DNA of 22,116 bases, taken from a virus. Both the position numbers and the translations under genes were made by a program. The first letter of the stretch is position 1. Each line of letters begins with the position of its first letter. The notes below the pieces were generated by a model that had not been told where the DNA came from, did not search any database, and worked only from the letters and a program-made list of their open reading frames with translations. The stretch spans positions 1-22,116 of IMG/VR virus record IMGVR_UViG_3300031841_000673. One strand, written 5' to 3'. Positions 6,252 through 13,945 of the stretch are shown here, piece by piece.

Positions 6252-9200
6252 CGGATACCTACAATAATCGTGTCGCACTTACTAACGGTGATTCTGTCTT
6301 GTGATACTTGCCCATCAAAATTGGTAACACTTCCTTTGATGTAAAACGTCTTACTTGCAGTTATCGCAGTATCAAAAAAGCCAATCATCTCAGCTGTGAA
6401 CTTTTCATAATTAGCTGATGTGTCATTAAAGAACGGATGCGTATAAACAAAATTAGCAATCGTTCCTAATGCACTAGCACCAGATTGATCATTAACAATA
6501 AATTCAACCTCGGGCAAATCGCCGCCATCGTCGTCCCAGTTGCTAGAGCCGATAATGTTCCACTCCATCTTAACGATGACTAGAGGCTTGTGGCCCACCG
6601 TCGTATCATCTGGCGCACCCAGCACAACACTGTCAATAGTGACTAAACCGTCGCCTGGCGCAATACTCACAGCTGTCGCTAAAGTATCAGTGACGTTTTC
6701 GTTAACGCCACCAAGCAGCTTGTCAAAGCTAATCGTGCCAGCAGTAATCTTTGCAGCAGTTACCGCATTAGCGGCAAGCTCATCAGTATTTATTGCCCCT
6801 GCCGCAATTTGTCCTGCGGTGATTGTATTAGCCGCGATTTCATTAGCTGTGACTGCGCCAGCATCTAGCTTTGCGGTAGTCACTGCGCCCGCAGCTATCT
6901 CATCAGCCGCAATCGCACCTGCGGCTATCTGATTTGCTGTGATCGTGTCTGAAGCGATTTCTGATGCTGTGATAGTGCCAGCGGCAATCTCTGTTGCTGT
7001 TATCGCACCAGCCGCAATCTCACTCGCAGTGATAGCGCCAGCGGCTATTTTTGCTGTGCTAATCGCATCATCTGCAATGGTTGTTGTGGTAATCGCACCA
7101 GCAGCAATCACGTCAGATGTAATCGCATCAACTGCAATCTTAGCGTTTGTGATCGCATCATCATCAATCTGTGATGAGCCTACAGTGTCGAGCGCGGCTA
7201 AATTCCCTGCGCCAGTGACATCACCAAGTGCGATTGCTCGCGTCCAAGCAGAGCCATCGTAACGATAAAGATTGTTATCAGTTGTCAAAAATGCCATGTC
7301 GCCTTGTGAGGCTGTTGCTGGCAAGGTTGAAACAACCTGCACCGGATTGATGCCTGATGCGAAAGCAGCAATATCGACAGCGCCATCTGCAATCTGATCG
7401 CTTCCCACGGCATCATCGGCAATCTGATCGCTTCCAATGGAATCATCCGCAATGTCGCTAGATCCTGCGGTTGATGCTGTGCCGTTAAAACTCGCTGTGG
7501 CGGCTGATTTGTTTCCAGAGAAGTCCACGGCTTTTAGCCAGAAATAACGAGTGTCGCCACCAGAAAGGCCCGTTACGATGTATTCCTCACCATCTACAAC
7601 AGCCGTTGGTGATGCTGGGATACTATCGGAGGTATTCACAAACACTTCTGTGTGCTTGAAATCAATATCACTAGGGTTGTCCCACTCAGCGGTGATAGTT
7701 TGCACGCCGCCTGTAGCCGCGCCCCCTGTTGGTGCGCTTGGTGCAGTCGTGTCCCCATTTAGTGCTTGATTAGTGAGTGTCGTGCCGGTGCTGGATACGC
7801 CAAGAAGATTCTGCGCTTGCACGCGGAAATCATAATTAGATGTGATGTCTAATCCTGATATGTATACACGCGGCTCACGCGATTCAGCATACAAATAATC
7901 AGTTGTTCCGTTCTTGTTATAACGGATCTTATAGAACTCAATAAATGCGTCATTAGGCTCAGTCCAGGTAAGCTCAACAGCGCTGAGAACCTGCCCATCT
8001 GGGCCTTGAAAGCCGATCTCTGTGAATGCCAGGCTTGTGACGTTATCGACAGTGCGCCCATCATATAGATCAAGTTCACCGCCAGCTAAAAAGTCCACCT
8101 CATCTGAGGTTGTCCAATCGTAAACAGCCGCAGCTGTTTCAATCAGCGTGAGCTTAACGCCAGATTCGCCGCTTGGCGTGATCATCAATTCGTAATCAAT
8201 AACCTCAAATACTTTGTTGGTATAGCCCAAGCGATCATTGGTGATGTTAACGGTATCGCCAACCTTAACTTTTAAGCCAGAGAGGTTGACTGTGAATGAC
8301 AGCACTACCTGCTGGCGTGATTTGAGCAATGCAATTTTAGCAATCCGCTGTGCTTGCAGGTTGTTAGTCACAAACGGCAAGGGCATATCAAGATAAACAG
8401 GATCGCCGTCCTCAGTCTCATATGTCGAACTGAGTTGCGCCGGATAATCCATAATCTTGTAATTCTTTTCCTCAGATATAAACGTGCCTTTCACGCCGTT
8501 ATAAACTGAGCGACGTGATTGCTTTGTTTGAATCGTTATTGCGGTGATGGTGTTCGATTCATCGAATGAGAAAGTAGGCGCGACATACTCCGCACCTTGG
8601 ATGAAATACTTGCCGTTTGAGTAAGCGATACGCCCGCCCATAGATGACAATAGGTTTTCGATATTCGCTTTGATTTGGTTTGACGTGTCGATGACACCGT
8701 TGCACTGATAGCGATCCTGAGTGCCGCCACCATCGAGACTCACTTGCTCATCACAAAGATCAGCCGCCGCCTCAAGCGCATCAGAATCAATGTTGGCATT
8801 TATCTCACCCAAGCCATAAGTGCTATCAAGCAAGTAATCGCGGACACACAGTGCTGGGTTTGTACTGTAAGCAGTGACATTTGTACGGGGATCAAAAACA
8901 CGCTTACCTTTGATGACTGCCGTGATATTTGGCACGCCTTGCGGGAACTTGTCTTGGTTCCACTCAAGTTTGAATGCGATGTATGCAATACCACTTAGCT
9001 TGTGATCTGATGTCCATTCAGTGATTGGCGTTAAAACACTTGAAGCGCTCTGCGCTGCTGTGCCTAGCTTGGTTGTATCCATTGTGACGTAAGTACCCCA
9101 GTCACTCTGAAAACCGCCTGATGCTGTCCAAATCTTATTGTCGTTAAACCACACCTCTTCATATGAATTGATGTAATGCGTAGCAAAAACCACAGCGAGG

Positions 9201-9481
9201 TGAAGGTATTTATTGTCATCGCCTGAGTGTGCAATGAAAACGACATTGCCACCGACACGCGCTTGTCCATAGATAATTTTTCTAGGCCCAGCAGCATCTC
9301 GCGTGGTAACAGTCGTACCGCGCATCTGTGATCCCAAATCAGGCTTTGGAATTAACGCATTGCTAACAGCAGATATGCCAGCGCCTAATGCAAACGCACC
9401 AAAAAAGACAGCCGCAGAAAAGCCCATCGCTACGCTTGCGCCTACCGCTGTGACTAACCCGACAACTGCACTTACCGCCAT
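6248..9481 (-). CDS. J: Tail tip attachment protein, gpJ-like (central tail fibre)
   Basis: This 1077-residue protein is the likely tail tip hub and host-contact protein, equivalent in position to lambda gpJ (1132 residues). Residues 4-43 are strongly hydrophobic (AVVGLVTAVGASVAMGFSAA followed by a second hydrophobic stretch). Residues 60-460 carry the conserved tip-protein core, including RKIIYGQARVGGNVVF, VWFNDNKIW and NPALCVRDYLLDSTYGLG. Two fibronectin type III-like domains lie at about 478-570 and 575-670. Ten-residue repeats follow at 679-708 and 774-923, separated by a segment with SQGDMAFLTTDNNLYRYDGS. The end, 924-1077, is a non-repeat domain that probably carries receptor specificity. 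The ATG at 9481 has a GAGG Shine-Dalgarno and lies 3 bases after the acetyltransferase stop. Identification is secure; the symbol is by analogy with lambda. Confidence 0.9.
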   Translation of the reverse strand: MAVSAVVGLVTAVGASVAMGFSAAVFFGAFALGAGISAVSNALIPKPDLGSQMRGTTVTTRDAAGPRKIIYGQARVGGNVVFIAHSGDDNKYLHLAVVFATHYINSYEEVWFNDNKIWTASGGFQSDWGTYVTMDTTKLGTAAQSASSVLTPITEWTSDHKLSGIAYIAFKLEWNQDKFPQGVPNITAVIKGKRVFDPRTNVTAYSTNPALCVRDYLLDSTYGLGEINANIDSDALEAAADLCDEQVSLDGGGTQDRYQCNGVIDTSNQIKANIENLLSSMGGRIAYSNGKYFIQGAEYVAPTFSFDESNTITAITIQTKQSRRSVYNGVKGTFISEEKNYKIMDYPAQLSSTYETEDGDPVYLDMPLPFVTNNLQAQRIAKIALLKSRQQVVLSFTVNLSGLKVKVGDTVNITNDRLGYTNKVFEVIDYELMITPSGESGVKLTLIETAAAVYDWTTSDEVDFLAGGELDLYDGRTVDNVTSLAFTEIGFQGPDGQVLSAVELTWTEPNDAFIEFYKIRYNKNGTTDYLYAESREPRVYISGLDITSNYDFRVQAQNLLGVSSTGTTLTNQALNGDTTAPSAPTGGAATGGVQTITAEWDNPSDIDFKHTEVFVNTSDSIPASPTAVVDGEEYIVTGLSGGDTRYFWLKAVDFSGNKSAATASFNGTASTAGSSDIADDSIGSDQIADDAVGSDQIADGAVDIAAFASGINPVQVVSTLPATASQGDMAFLTTDNNLYRYDGSAWTRAIALGDVTGAGNLAALDTVGSSQIDDDAITNAKIAVDAITSDVIAAGAITTTTIADDAISTAKIAAGAITASEIAAGAITATEIAAGTITASEIASDTITANQIAAGAIAADEIAAGAVTTAKLDAGAVTANEIAANTITAGQIAAGAINTDELAANAVTAAKITAGTISFDKLLGGVNENVTDTLATAVSIAPGDGLVTIDSVVLGAPDDTTVGHKPLVIVKMEWNIIGSSNWDDDGGDLPEVEFIVNDQSGASALGTIANFVYTHPFFNDTSANYEKFTAEMIGFFDTAITASKTFYIKGSVTNFDGQVSQDRITVSKCDTIIVGIR
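6713..7162 (-). repeat. Fifteen 30-bp coding repeats in the tip protein
   Basis: Residues 774-923 of the tip protein are fifteen exact-length units of 10 residues, consensus AGAITAxEIA, for example AGAITASEIA, AGAITATEIA and AGTITASEIA in a row. Three related units (DDSIGSDQIA, DDAVGSDQIA and a decayed third) occur at 7358-7447. Such Ile/Ala/Thr repeats are typical of extended shafts in phage fibres. Confidence 0.9.
7358..7447 (-). repeat. Three further 30-bp repeats in the tip protein
   Basis: Units DDSIGSDQIA, DDAVGSDQIA and DGAVDIAAFA follow the second fibronectin-like domain. They are the same 10-residue pattern as the main array at 6713-7162 but separated from it by about 65 non-repeat residues. 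Confidence 0.7.
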
Positions 9482-9484
9482 TGT

Positions 9485-9934
9485 TTACCTCACGCACTTA
9501 GCGTAAACACGCTCAATGTTCTCAAAGCCTTGACGCTCAAGAATGCGATCAAAAGGCTGATGAATTTTTGTATTAATGTTGATCTGTCGCACGCCCTCGC
9601 GCTCAAGACACTCCACCGCATATTTAATCAGTTTAATCCCGGTGAAGCCCTCACGCACGTCGGCTCTCAAAAATATGATGTCGTTGTTTGCAAAGATGTG
9701 ATCTTTGTAATGCAATGATGGGCCAACAATCAGCACAAAATAACCGAGCAACTCGCCACTCTTACGTGCTGTGTAAACACGCAACTTGCCAGCTGTATCA
9801 AGTGCAGCGTAAGCCTCCCAATCTGGGTTCAACTTGATGACATCTTGATTGAGCGCTATTTCTTCCCAATGCTCTTCAATGAGCGGCTTGATCTCATCTT
9901 TTACTTGGGTGAATGACTCGTGAGCAAATTCCAT
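9485..9934 (-). CDS. GNAT-family N-acetyltransferase-like protein
   Basis: This 149-residue protein has the length and strand/helix order of GNAT acetyltransferases, which move an acetyl group from acetyl-CoA to an amine. Visible are the central strands LLGYFVLIVGP and DIIFLRADVREGF, then a helix GIKLIKYAVECLEREG in the acetyl-CoA-binding position, and a C-terminal INTKIHQPFDRILERQGFE with the usual late FDRILERxGF element. The canonical Q/RxxGxG/A loop is not well matched; EGFTGIK occupies its place. The gene overlaps the upstream tail gene by TAATG and ends 3 bases before the tip protein gene, so it is embedded in the tail operon. The substrate is unknown. Modification of a virion protein or of a host protein are both possible. 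Confidence 0.7.
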   Translation of the reverse strand: MEFAHESFTQVKDEIKPLIEEHWEEIALNQDVIKLNPDWEAYAALDTAGKLRVYTARKSGELLGYFVLIVGPSLHYKDHIFANNDIIFLRADVREGFTGIKLIKYAVECLEREGVRQININTKIHQPFDRILERQGFENIERVYAKCVR

Positions 9935-10566
9935 TATCTATGCTGCCCACCATGTCGTTCATCGCCGCCACCGCCGCCTCCGCCGCCACCGCCGCCACTA
10001 CCGGCTTGAGTGCTGCCCCAAACAATTTCCTTTTCAGCCATTTCAGCGACAAACTCCAAGCCTTTATCATTTGGGTAATCAATCTTTTGATCCTCAGATG
10101 TGTAACGGCGTTGACGTGAACGCTCAAACTCAATCAGCCTGTTCTCAACAGTGACTTTGATGGTTGAGGTATCACCAGAATCGGTGATTGTCATCGTATC
10201 CATGAAGCCTGAAAAGATCACAAACGGATTGCTGATCAGCGAGTTACTTGAGTTCATAGTGCCAAGCAATATCTTTAGCTCGCGTCCTTGGTAATCCTCA
10301 TCACGCGCTTTAGACAATAGCGGCTCAGTCACGCCTGACAGTTGTACAGTTGCGCCGTTAGCCTGTAACTCTGTTGATTCTTTGATGCCGCTTACAGCCA
10401 GCAATGTTCCCGCGCCAACGTATGTGACGCTGCCAGCGGTTAAGCTACCGATGCCGCCCCAGAGATTAAGATTGCCAGAATCAAACGCGCACTGAACAAA
10501 AAGAACTGGGCGAACGACATCAGCCGATACCGCATTGGCAACCGCTGTTGGTAATCCGCGACTCAT
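9934..10566 (-). CDS. Distal tail protein with C-terminal polyglycine
   Basis: This 210-residue protein begins MSRGLPTAVANAVSADVVRP and contains FDSGNLNLWGGIGSL, ATVQLSGVTEPLLS, DEDYQGRELKILLG and TVENRLIEFERSRQRRYTSE. These motifs recur in a phage tail protein family encoded between the tape measure and the tip protein, in the lambda L neighbourhood. I believe it is a distal tail or hub component but cannot name the family with certainty. The C-terminus holds eleven consecutive glycines followed by DERHGGQHR. ATG at 10566 overlaps the TGA of the preceding gene (ATGA), and the stop overlaps the acetyltransferase start (TAATG), so translation is coupled on both sides. Confidence 0.75.
   Translation of the reverse strand: MSRGLPTAVANAVSADVVRPVLFVQCAFDSGNLNLWGGIGSLTAGSVTYVGAGTLLAVSGIKESTELQANGATVQLSGVTEPLLSKARDEDYQGRELKILLGTMNSSNSLISNPFVIFSGFMDTMTITDSGDTSTIKVTVENRLIEFERSRQRRYTSEDQKIDYPNDKGLEFVAEMAEKEIVWGSTQAGSGGGGGGGGGGGDERHGGQHR
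9964..9996 (-). repeat. GGC-rich 9-bp tandem repeat encoding polyglycine
   Basis: On the coding strand the 33 bases read as 9-base units GGCGGCGGT or GGCGGCGGA, 3.7 copies, encoding eleven glycines. The tract is a candidate for replication slippage. Gain or loss of whole units would change glycine number without shifting the frame. Confidence 0.85.
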
Positions 10567-11102
10567 AATGCCTCAACACAAGCAAACGTGAATGAATAAA
10601 AGCTGGATTTATCAATGTCCCACTCAATATCATTAGATGATAAGCGCCAGGTGCCTTTGGGCAACGTGAAATCAAGTTGTGTCGATGATGAAATTGCGGC
10701 TCTTAGTGGCGGCATGATGTCAAATGTCGATGAATCAATGCCGGTAATAATGTAAAGCGCAGAACCAGTTTCAAAGTAATCGCCCACAACGGCGTTGCTC
10801 AATGTGCCTGTCACTGTTGTTGCGTTAGCCGCGCCACTGGTGATTGTTCCTGTCGCTGTCGTTGTATGAAGCGGGTTGCCCATTGTGAACGTGCCGGATT
10901 GCCCGCGTAACGACGCGAAAAAACCCTCAACTTGCTTTGCCTCAGAGCGCGCGAGCGGTGGCAAAGTCACCTCAGCCTCCCAACGAACGCCTTGATGCTC
11001 ATGCACCTGCTGATCGAATGTGAATGGCGATGTGCTGATTTGTGTGGCTGATTTAAGCCGCATCGTCATTTTTTCAAAGCCTACATTTGGAAACGCTGCC
11101 AT
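10563..11102 (-). CDS. Tail protein after the tape measure (distal tail type)
   Basis: I place the start at ATG 11102, giving 179 residues (MAAFPNVGFEKMTMRL), because it lies one base after the tape measure stop (TAAGATG); a longer frame from 11138 would sit inside the tape measure gene. Landmarks are VRWEAEVTLPPLARSEAKQV, FFASLRGQSGTFTMGNP and an end with WRLSSNDIEWDIDK and FTFACVEAL. I recognise this pattern from tail proteins of lambda-like and marine siphophages that follow the tape measure gene (the lambda M neighbourhood), probably a distal tail or tip-joining protein. No enzymatic motif is present. The stop forms an ATGA overlap with the next gene. Confidence 0.75.
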   Translation of the reverse strand: MAAFPNVGFEKMTMRLKSATQISTSPFTFDQQVHEHQGVRWEAEVTLPPLARSEAKQVEGFFASLRGQSGTFTMGNPLHTTTATGTITSGAANATTVTGTLSNAVVGDYFETGSALYIITGIDSSTFDIMPPLRAAISSSTQLDFTLPKGTWRLSSNDIEWDIDKSSFYSFTFACVEAL

Positions 11103-11103
11103 C

Positions 11104-12912
11104 TTATGCCCCCAAAGCCCGCGAATACCCGCCGCCACGCATCCTAGAATCCGCCACAGCCGCTTTTGCGGCTTCAGTGATAGCTGGGAGCATATTTGCG
11201 ATTTCGGCTCTTACAGTCTGTTGTATGCCCGTTGTGACGTTGATCGTCTGTTGAACGATCACCTTCTCGCCACCGCCTTTTGTATGATCAATCACTGATT
11301 CGTTGGGGTGCAAGATAGCCGGGAAGCCACCCTTGCCGTCGATGCCGCCAGCACGAGCGCCTATGCCAGTGAAACCACCGCCCTCGAAGCTCTGAGATCG
11401 AATTGAGGCAACTTGAGCCATACCACTCGCAACAACAGCCGCAGCCATCGCAAAGTTAATTGGTGGCGGGAATGACGCGAGCGCTTTAGTCGCGCCAGTA
11501 TATGTGTTCATTACCGCTTGCGCTATCTGCACGCCCTGTTGAAGCCTAAAGGCCGCTTTGTTGTGCTTAGCAATGCCAGACAATTGATCATTCAAGCCGC
11601 CCAGAACAATCTGTGTTTGCTCCATCGTTGACTTGCGCTTGAAATCTTTCAGTGCTTGCTCGCCTTCCATGCGTGCTTTAGTCACTGGATCCATTTGTGT
11701 CACAACCGGTGGTATCTCAGCATCTGCTTCAGCAGCAACCACAGCCGGTGCGTTAGCAGCAATCACTTCAGCTGTCTCACGCGCCTTAGCCTGGACGCCA
11801 TTAAACCACTCCTCAATCGCATCAGATGGTGGCGCCTCAGCCATTTCAGCTAGTTCGATCTTGAAGGTATCACCCATCTGTCTAAATTCTTCTGCTGTAT
11901 TTCGGAACGATTGCCCAACATTGTCTTCAATTGTTCCCATGCCGAAAAACTGCGCAACTTTATTGTATTGACGTATTAAGAAGTCTGCGCCATCGCCAAT
12001 TTCAGCAAAACCTTTCAAAAGCGTTTCAGTGAACCGCGCAAAAACAAGTTGAATGCCTTTGATTAGGATCTTTATCCCGTGAATAGCATCCGCCAAGACG
12101 CCAAAACCTTTCACGAGCAACTCAGCGACTCGGTTACCGATGTTGCCGAATCCTTCAGTGTCCAATGCTGTCTGATAGAAGTTCGCAGCAAGCTCGCTGA
12201 TAGCCGGTGATAGAGCAACCGTTACCTGATTAGCCAAGCCCTCAAAGACGCCCTTGGCGCGTGTCACATTATCGTTGGCTTGTTCTATCTGTGCGGCATC
12301 AACGCGACTAAGACTAATGCCTAGTTTCTCAGCCTCCGCCGCCATCTGTTTAAGCCCATCAGAGCCACCGGCAAGCGTGTTGACTAACGCCACACCCTCA
12401 CTATCAAACAGCTTCATCGCGAGCCTTACGCGATCTGATTGCTTTTCAACGCCTTGCATAGCATCAGCGACAACTTGCATCTGCTGATCCAGTGGAAGTT
12501 TTGCGAGAGCGGCAGCGTTGATGTTTAGCTCTTCAAGTGCGCCTTTAGCTTCACCCGTACCCACAGCGGCCTCCGCAACGCGCCTTGTCATGCGTTGCAA
12601 TGCCATGTTCATTGTGTCCGTTCCGACACCAGTGAGTTCAGCGGCGTGCTGTAAGCCAGCAAGCGCCTCAGTTGTTACGCCCAGCTTGTCAGCAGTTTTT
12701 GCGAGGTTGTCGATAGCGCTAAGACGCATCTTAACCATCGCAGCGGTTGCGGCAGCACCAGCGGTTGCAAAAGCCACGCCAATCTTAGCTGTTCGCTTAA
12801 CAGTCTTGGCAGCGGCTTTGTTTAACGATCCAAGGTTGCGAGTTACGGAATCAAACGCCTTCTGCGTTTTATTCTTGGCCGTAATGTCAATCTGAGCGTT
12901 CATGCGACTCAT
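11104..12912 (-). CDS. H: Tail tape measure protein
   Basis: This 602-residue protein sets tail length and is probably ejected with the DNA. It is Ala-rich and helical, with a phage tape-measure N-terminus (KTQKAFDSVTRNLGSLNKA), a hydrophobic segment at about 43-63 (KIGVAFATAGAAATAAMVKM), a helical core with KTADKLGVTTEALAGLQHAA, further hydrophobic stretches at about 265-295 and 487-504, and a Gly-rich C-terminus (FEGGGFTGIGARAGGIDGKG, then HPNESVIDHTKGGG) like that of lambda-type tape measures. The ATG overlaps the TGA of the frameshifted chaperone extension (ATGA), with AAGGA upstream. Using the usual 1.5 angstroms per residue, the tail would be about 90 nm. The symbol is by analogy with lambda. 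Confidence 0.9.
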   Translation of the reverse strand: MSRMNAQIDITAKNKTQKAFDSVTRNLGSLNKAAAKTVKRTAKIGVAFATAGAAATAAMVKMRLSAIDNLAKTADKLGVTTEALAGLQHAAELTGVGTDTMNMALQRMTRRVAEAAVGTGEAKGALEELNINAAALAKLPLDQQMQVVADAMQGVEKQSDRVRLAMKLFDSEGVALVNTLAGGSDGLKQMAAEAEKLGISLSRVDAAQIEQANDNVTRAKGVFEGLANQVTVALSPAISELAANFYQTALDTEGFGNIGNRVAELLVKGFGVLADAIHGIKILIKGIQLVFARFTETLLKGFAEIGDGADFLIRQYNKVAQFFGMGTIEDNVGQSFRNTAEEFRQMGDTFKIELAEMAEAPPSDAIEEWFNGVQAKARETAEVIAANAPAVVAAEADAEIPPVVTQMDPVTKARMEGEQALKDFKRKSTMEQTQIVLGGLNDQLSGIAKHNKAAFRLQQGVQIAQAVMNTYTGATKALASFPPPINFAMAAAVVASGMAQVASIRSQSFEGGGFTGIGARAGGIDGKGGFPAILHPNESVIDHTKGGGEKVIVQQTINVTTGIQQTVRAEIANMLPAITEAAKAAVADSRMRGGGYSRALGA

Positions 12913-13384
12913 TTTTTCGCTTCCTTTAATCTAAACCACGCAATCCAACCCAGATATTCCCTCATATCCATCGCTTCGATTTCGCCGACTGTTTTGCTTA
13001 GGGTTTCCGCTAAATGAAAACGGAATTGCAAGTCATAGTCGGTTTTTAGTTTCCCGCGACTTCATCCTCATCAGGATCGTTAGAGCTAATGTCGCCCACA
13101 ACACGAGCAAGCACATCAGGATCAACGTGGCGCATAAGTTCCGTCTTATCAGCTTTTCTGAAGATAGGCACGCCCTCTTCATCAATTAGACGATAAATCA
13201 GCGTCATTGCCATAGCCTCAGCAGTCTTACCGCCTTGACTAAGTTCAAGAATCTCGCCCATCTGTGCAAGATTGATCCCTGGCTTTACATAAGCCGTGGT
13301 TTCCCACTCAGGGATCTCAATCTTTGACGGGCTCGCGCTGAGAAGAGCCTTGTAGTGGCCCTTTGCCTTATCTAAGACACTCAT
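12909..13384 (-). CDS. GT: Tail assembly chaperone GT, made by -1 frameshift
   Basis: A -1 shift at 13049-13055 joins the 112-residue chaperone to 46 further residues, giving 158 residues in total. The extension is open from the slippery site to a TGA at 12909-12911 and contains TDYDLQFRFHLAETLSKTVG, EIEAMDMREYLGWIAWFRL and a KEAKK end. The pattern of a helix ending LSKTVGE and then REYxxWIAWFRL is typical of the T part of lambda-like GT chaperones. The TGA stop overlaps the tape measure ATG (ATGA), which strongly supports the reading frame as real. In lambda the GT protein binds the tape measure and recruits tube subunits. There is no independent start in the T frame with a good ribosome binding site. 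Confidence 0.85.
13046..13384 (-). CDS. G: Tail assembly chaperone G, unshifted product
   Basis: This 112-residue protein is the zero-frame product of the G/GT gene. It contains IEIPEWETTAYVKPG, a common start pattern of these chaperones, a central helical part with AQMGEILELSQGGKTAEAMA and LIYRLIDEEGVPIFRKAD, and an acidic end (DPDEDEVAGN). It lies between the tail tube and tape measure genes, the conserved place for this chaperone. The ATG is 3 bases after the tube protein stop (TAACGCATG) with no good Shine-Dalgarno, so translation probably depends on coupling to the tube gene. The slippery site is the last two sense codons. Confidence 0.85.
   Translation of the reverse strand: MSVLDKAKGHYKALLSASPSKIEIPEWETTAYVKPGINLAQMGEILELSQGGKTAEAMAMTLIYRLIDEEGVPIFRKADKTELMRHVDPDVLARVVGDISSNDPDEDEVAGN
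13049..13055 (-). other. Slippery heptamer for programmed -1 frameshift
   Basis: The coding strand reads G GGA AAC in the zero frame, directly followed by TAA. This fits the X XXY YYZ rule and is one base from lambda's G/T site GGGAAAG. After slippage the frame continues CTA AAA ACC and stays open for 46 codons. Confidence 0.85.
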
Positions 13385-13387
13385 GCG

Positions 13388-13777
13388 TTATACCGTAGTC
13401 TCTGACAATGCGCCGTCACCCTGCACTGAAATCGACGCCTCAATGTTGCCATCGAATGACGCTGATCGAGTAATGCCAGTGACAATTGCTGTGCCGGTGT
13501 AATAAGTATCACCAGACGTGTCGCCTTCAGGGTAGAAGTTCAACGTAACCTCTGCACCGATAGTAAGCGCGCCTTGTCCGCTTGTATCTGTCTCATCCCA
13601 GTAGACATCAACAGAGCCACTGAATGTGCTAAGACTTGCAACATAAGCGCGGCTTGTTGCGCCCATAATTGTCTGCTCTAAGGTGTCTGCTGACTCCTCA
13701 ATTGAATAAGAACGAATGTTGGCAATCGCATTTGATCCAACCTTCACCGTTCCTTCTGAACCTTTATGAATTGCCAT
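13388..13777 (-). CDS. V: Major tail tube protein
   Basis: This 129-residue beta-rich protein starts MAIHKGSEGTVKVGSNAIAN and has YSIEESADTLEQTIMGATSR, then FSGSVDVYWDETD, NFYPEGDTSGDTYYTG and TGITRSASFDGNIEASISVQ. The pattern of an early G/V strand, a loop with ADTLEQT and a late FDGxIEASISVQG is that of tail tube proteins in siphophages. Position between tail terminator and assembly chaperone agrees. The start has AGGAGG (13786-13791) 8 bases upstream, the strongest site in the tail block, which fits a protein needed in many copies. It lacks the extra C-terminal Ig domain of lambda gpV (246 residues). The symbol is by analogy. Confidence 0.85.
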   Translation of the reverse strand: MAIHKGSEGTVKVGSNAIANIRSYSIEESADTLEQTIMGATSRAYVASLSTFSGSVDVYWDETDTSGQGALTIGAEVTLNFYPEGDTSGDTYYTGTAIVTGITRSASFDGNIEASISVQGDGALSETTV

Positions 13778-13780
13778 CGT

Positions 13781-13945
13781 TTATTCCTCCTCGGAATCTT
13801 CGTTTTCTATCACTTCCACTTGAGGCTCTTCAGCCTCCACAACAGGCTCTTCAGCCTGAACCAGTTTCCAGCCTTTACGCAACATCTCATCAACCTTGTG
13901 AGCCATCACTTTAATGTGCGTTTCACCGTAATTCATTTTGATCAT
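13781..13945 (-). CDS. Small acidic protein between tail terminator and tube genes (54 residues)
   Basis: This short gene encodes 54 residues beginning MIKMNYGETHIKVMAHKVDE, followed by MLRKGWKLVQ and a very acidic tail (AEEPVVEAEEP and later ENEDSEEE). Its ATG overlaps the TGA stop of the gpU-like gene (ATGA) and a GGAG lies about 8 bases upstream. Its final Glu codons double as the Shine-Dalgarno of the tube gene. The N-terminal part with KMLxKGW resembles short phage proteins of unknown function; the Glu-rich end contains a repeated AEEP. No function can be assigned. Possible roles are a tail-assembly factor, or mainly a translational link to the tube gene. Confidence 0.75.
   Translation of the reverse strand: MIKMNYGETHIKVMAHKVDEMLRKGWKLVQAEEPVVEAEEPQVEVIENEDSEEE
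13786..13791 (-). promoter_or_regulatory. Strong ribosome binding site for the tail tube gene
   Basis: AGGAGG on the coding strand lies 8 bases before the tube ATG at 13777 and is read as Glu codons at the end of the 54-residue protein. It is much stronger than the sites of the neighbouring tail genes. Confidence 0.75.

Noticed and set aside
6540-7262. Two plus-strand open frames (130 and 107 residues) opposite the tip protein repeats
   Set aside because: Their Ile/Ala/Val repeats simply mirror the 30-base repeats on the other strand; no start signals, and the minus-strand product is a recognised tail protein.
9894-10133. 79-residue frame over the polyglycine tract
   Set aside because: It reads the GC-rich repeat in another frame, giving an Ala-rich product, and overlaps two well-supported genes.
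12913-13045. Intergenic gap of 130 bases before the tape measure
   Set aside because: It is not a gap: the -1 frame is fully open here and encodes the T part of the tail assembly chaperone.
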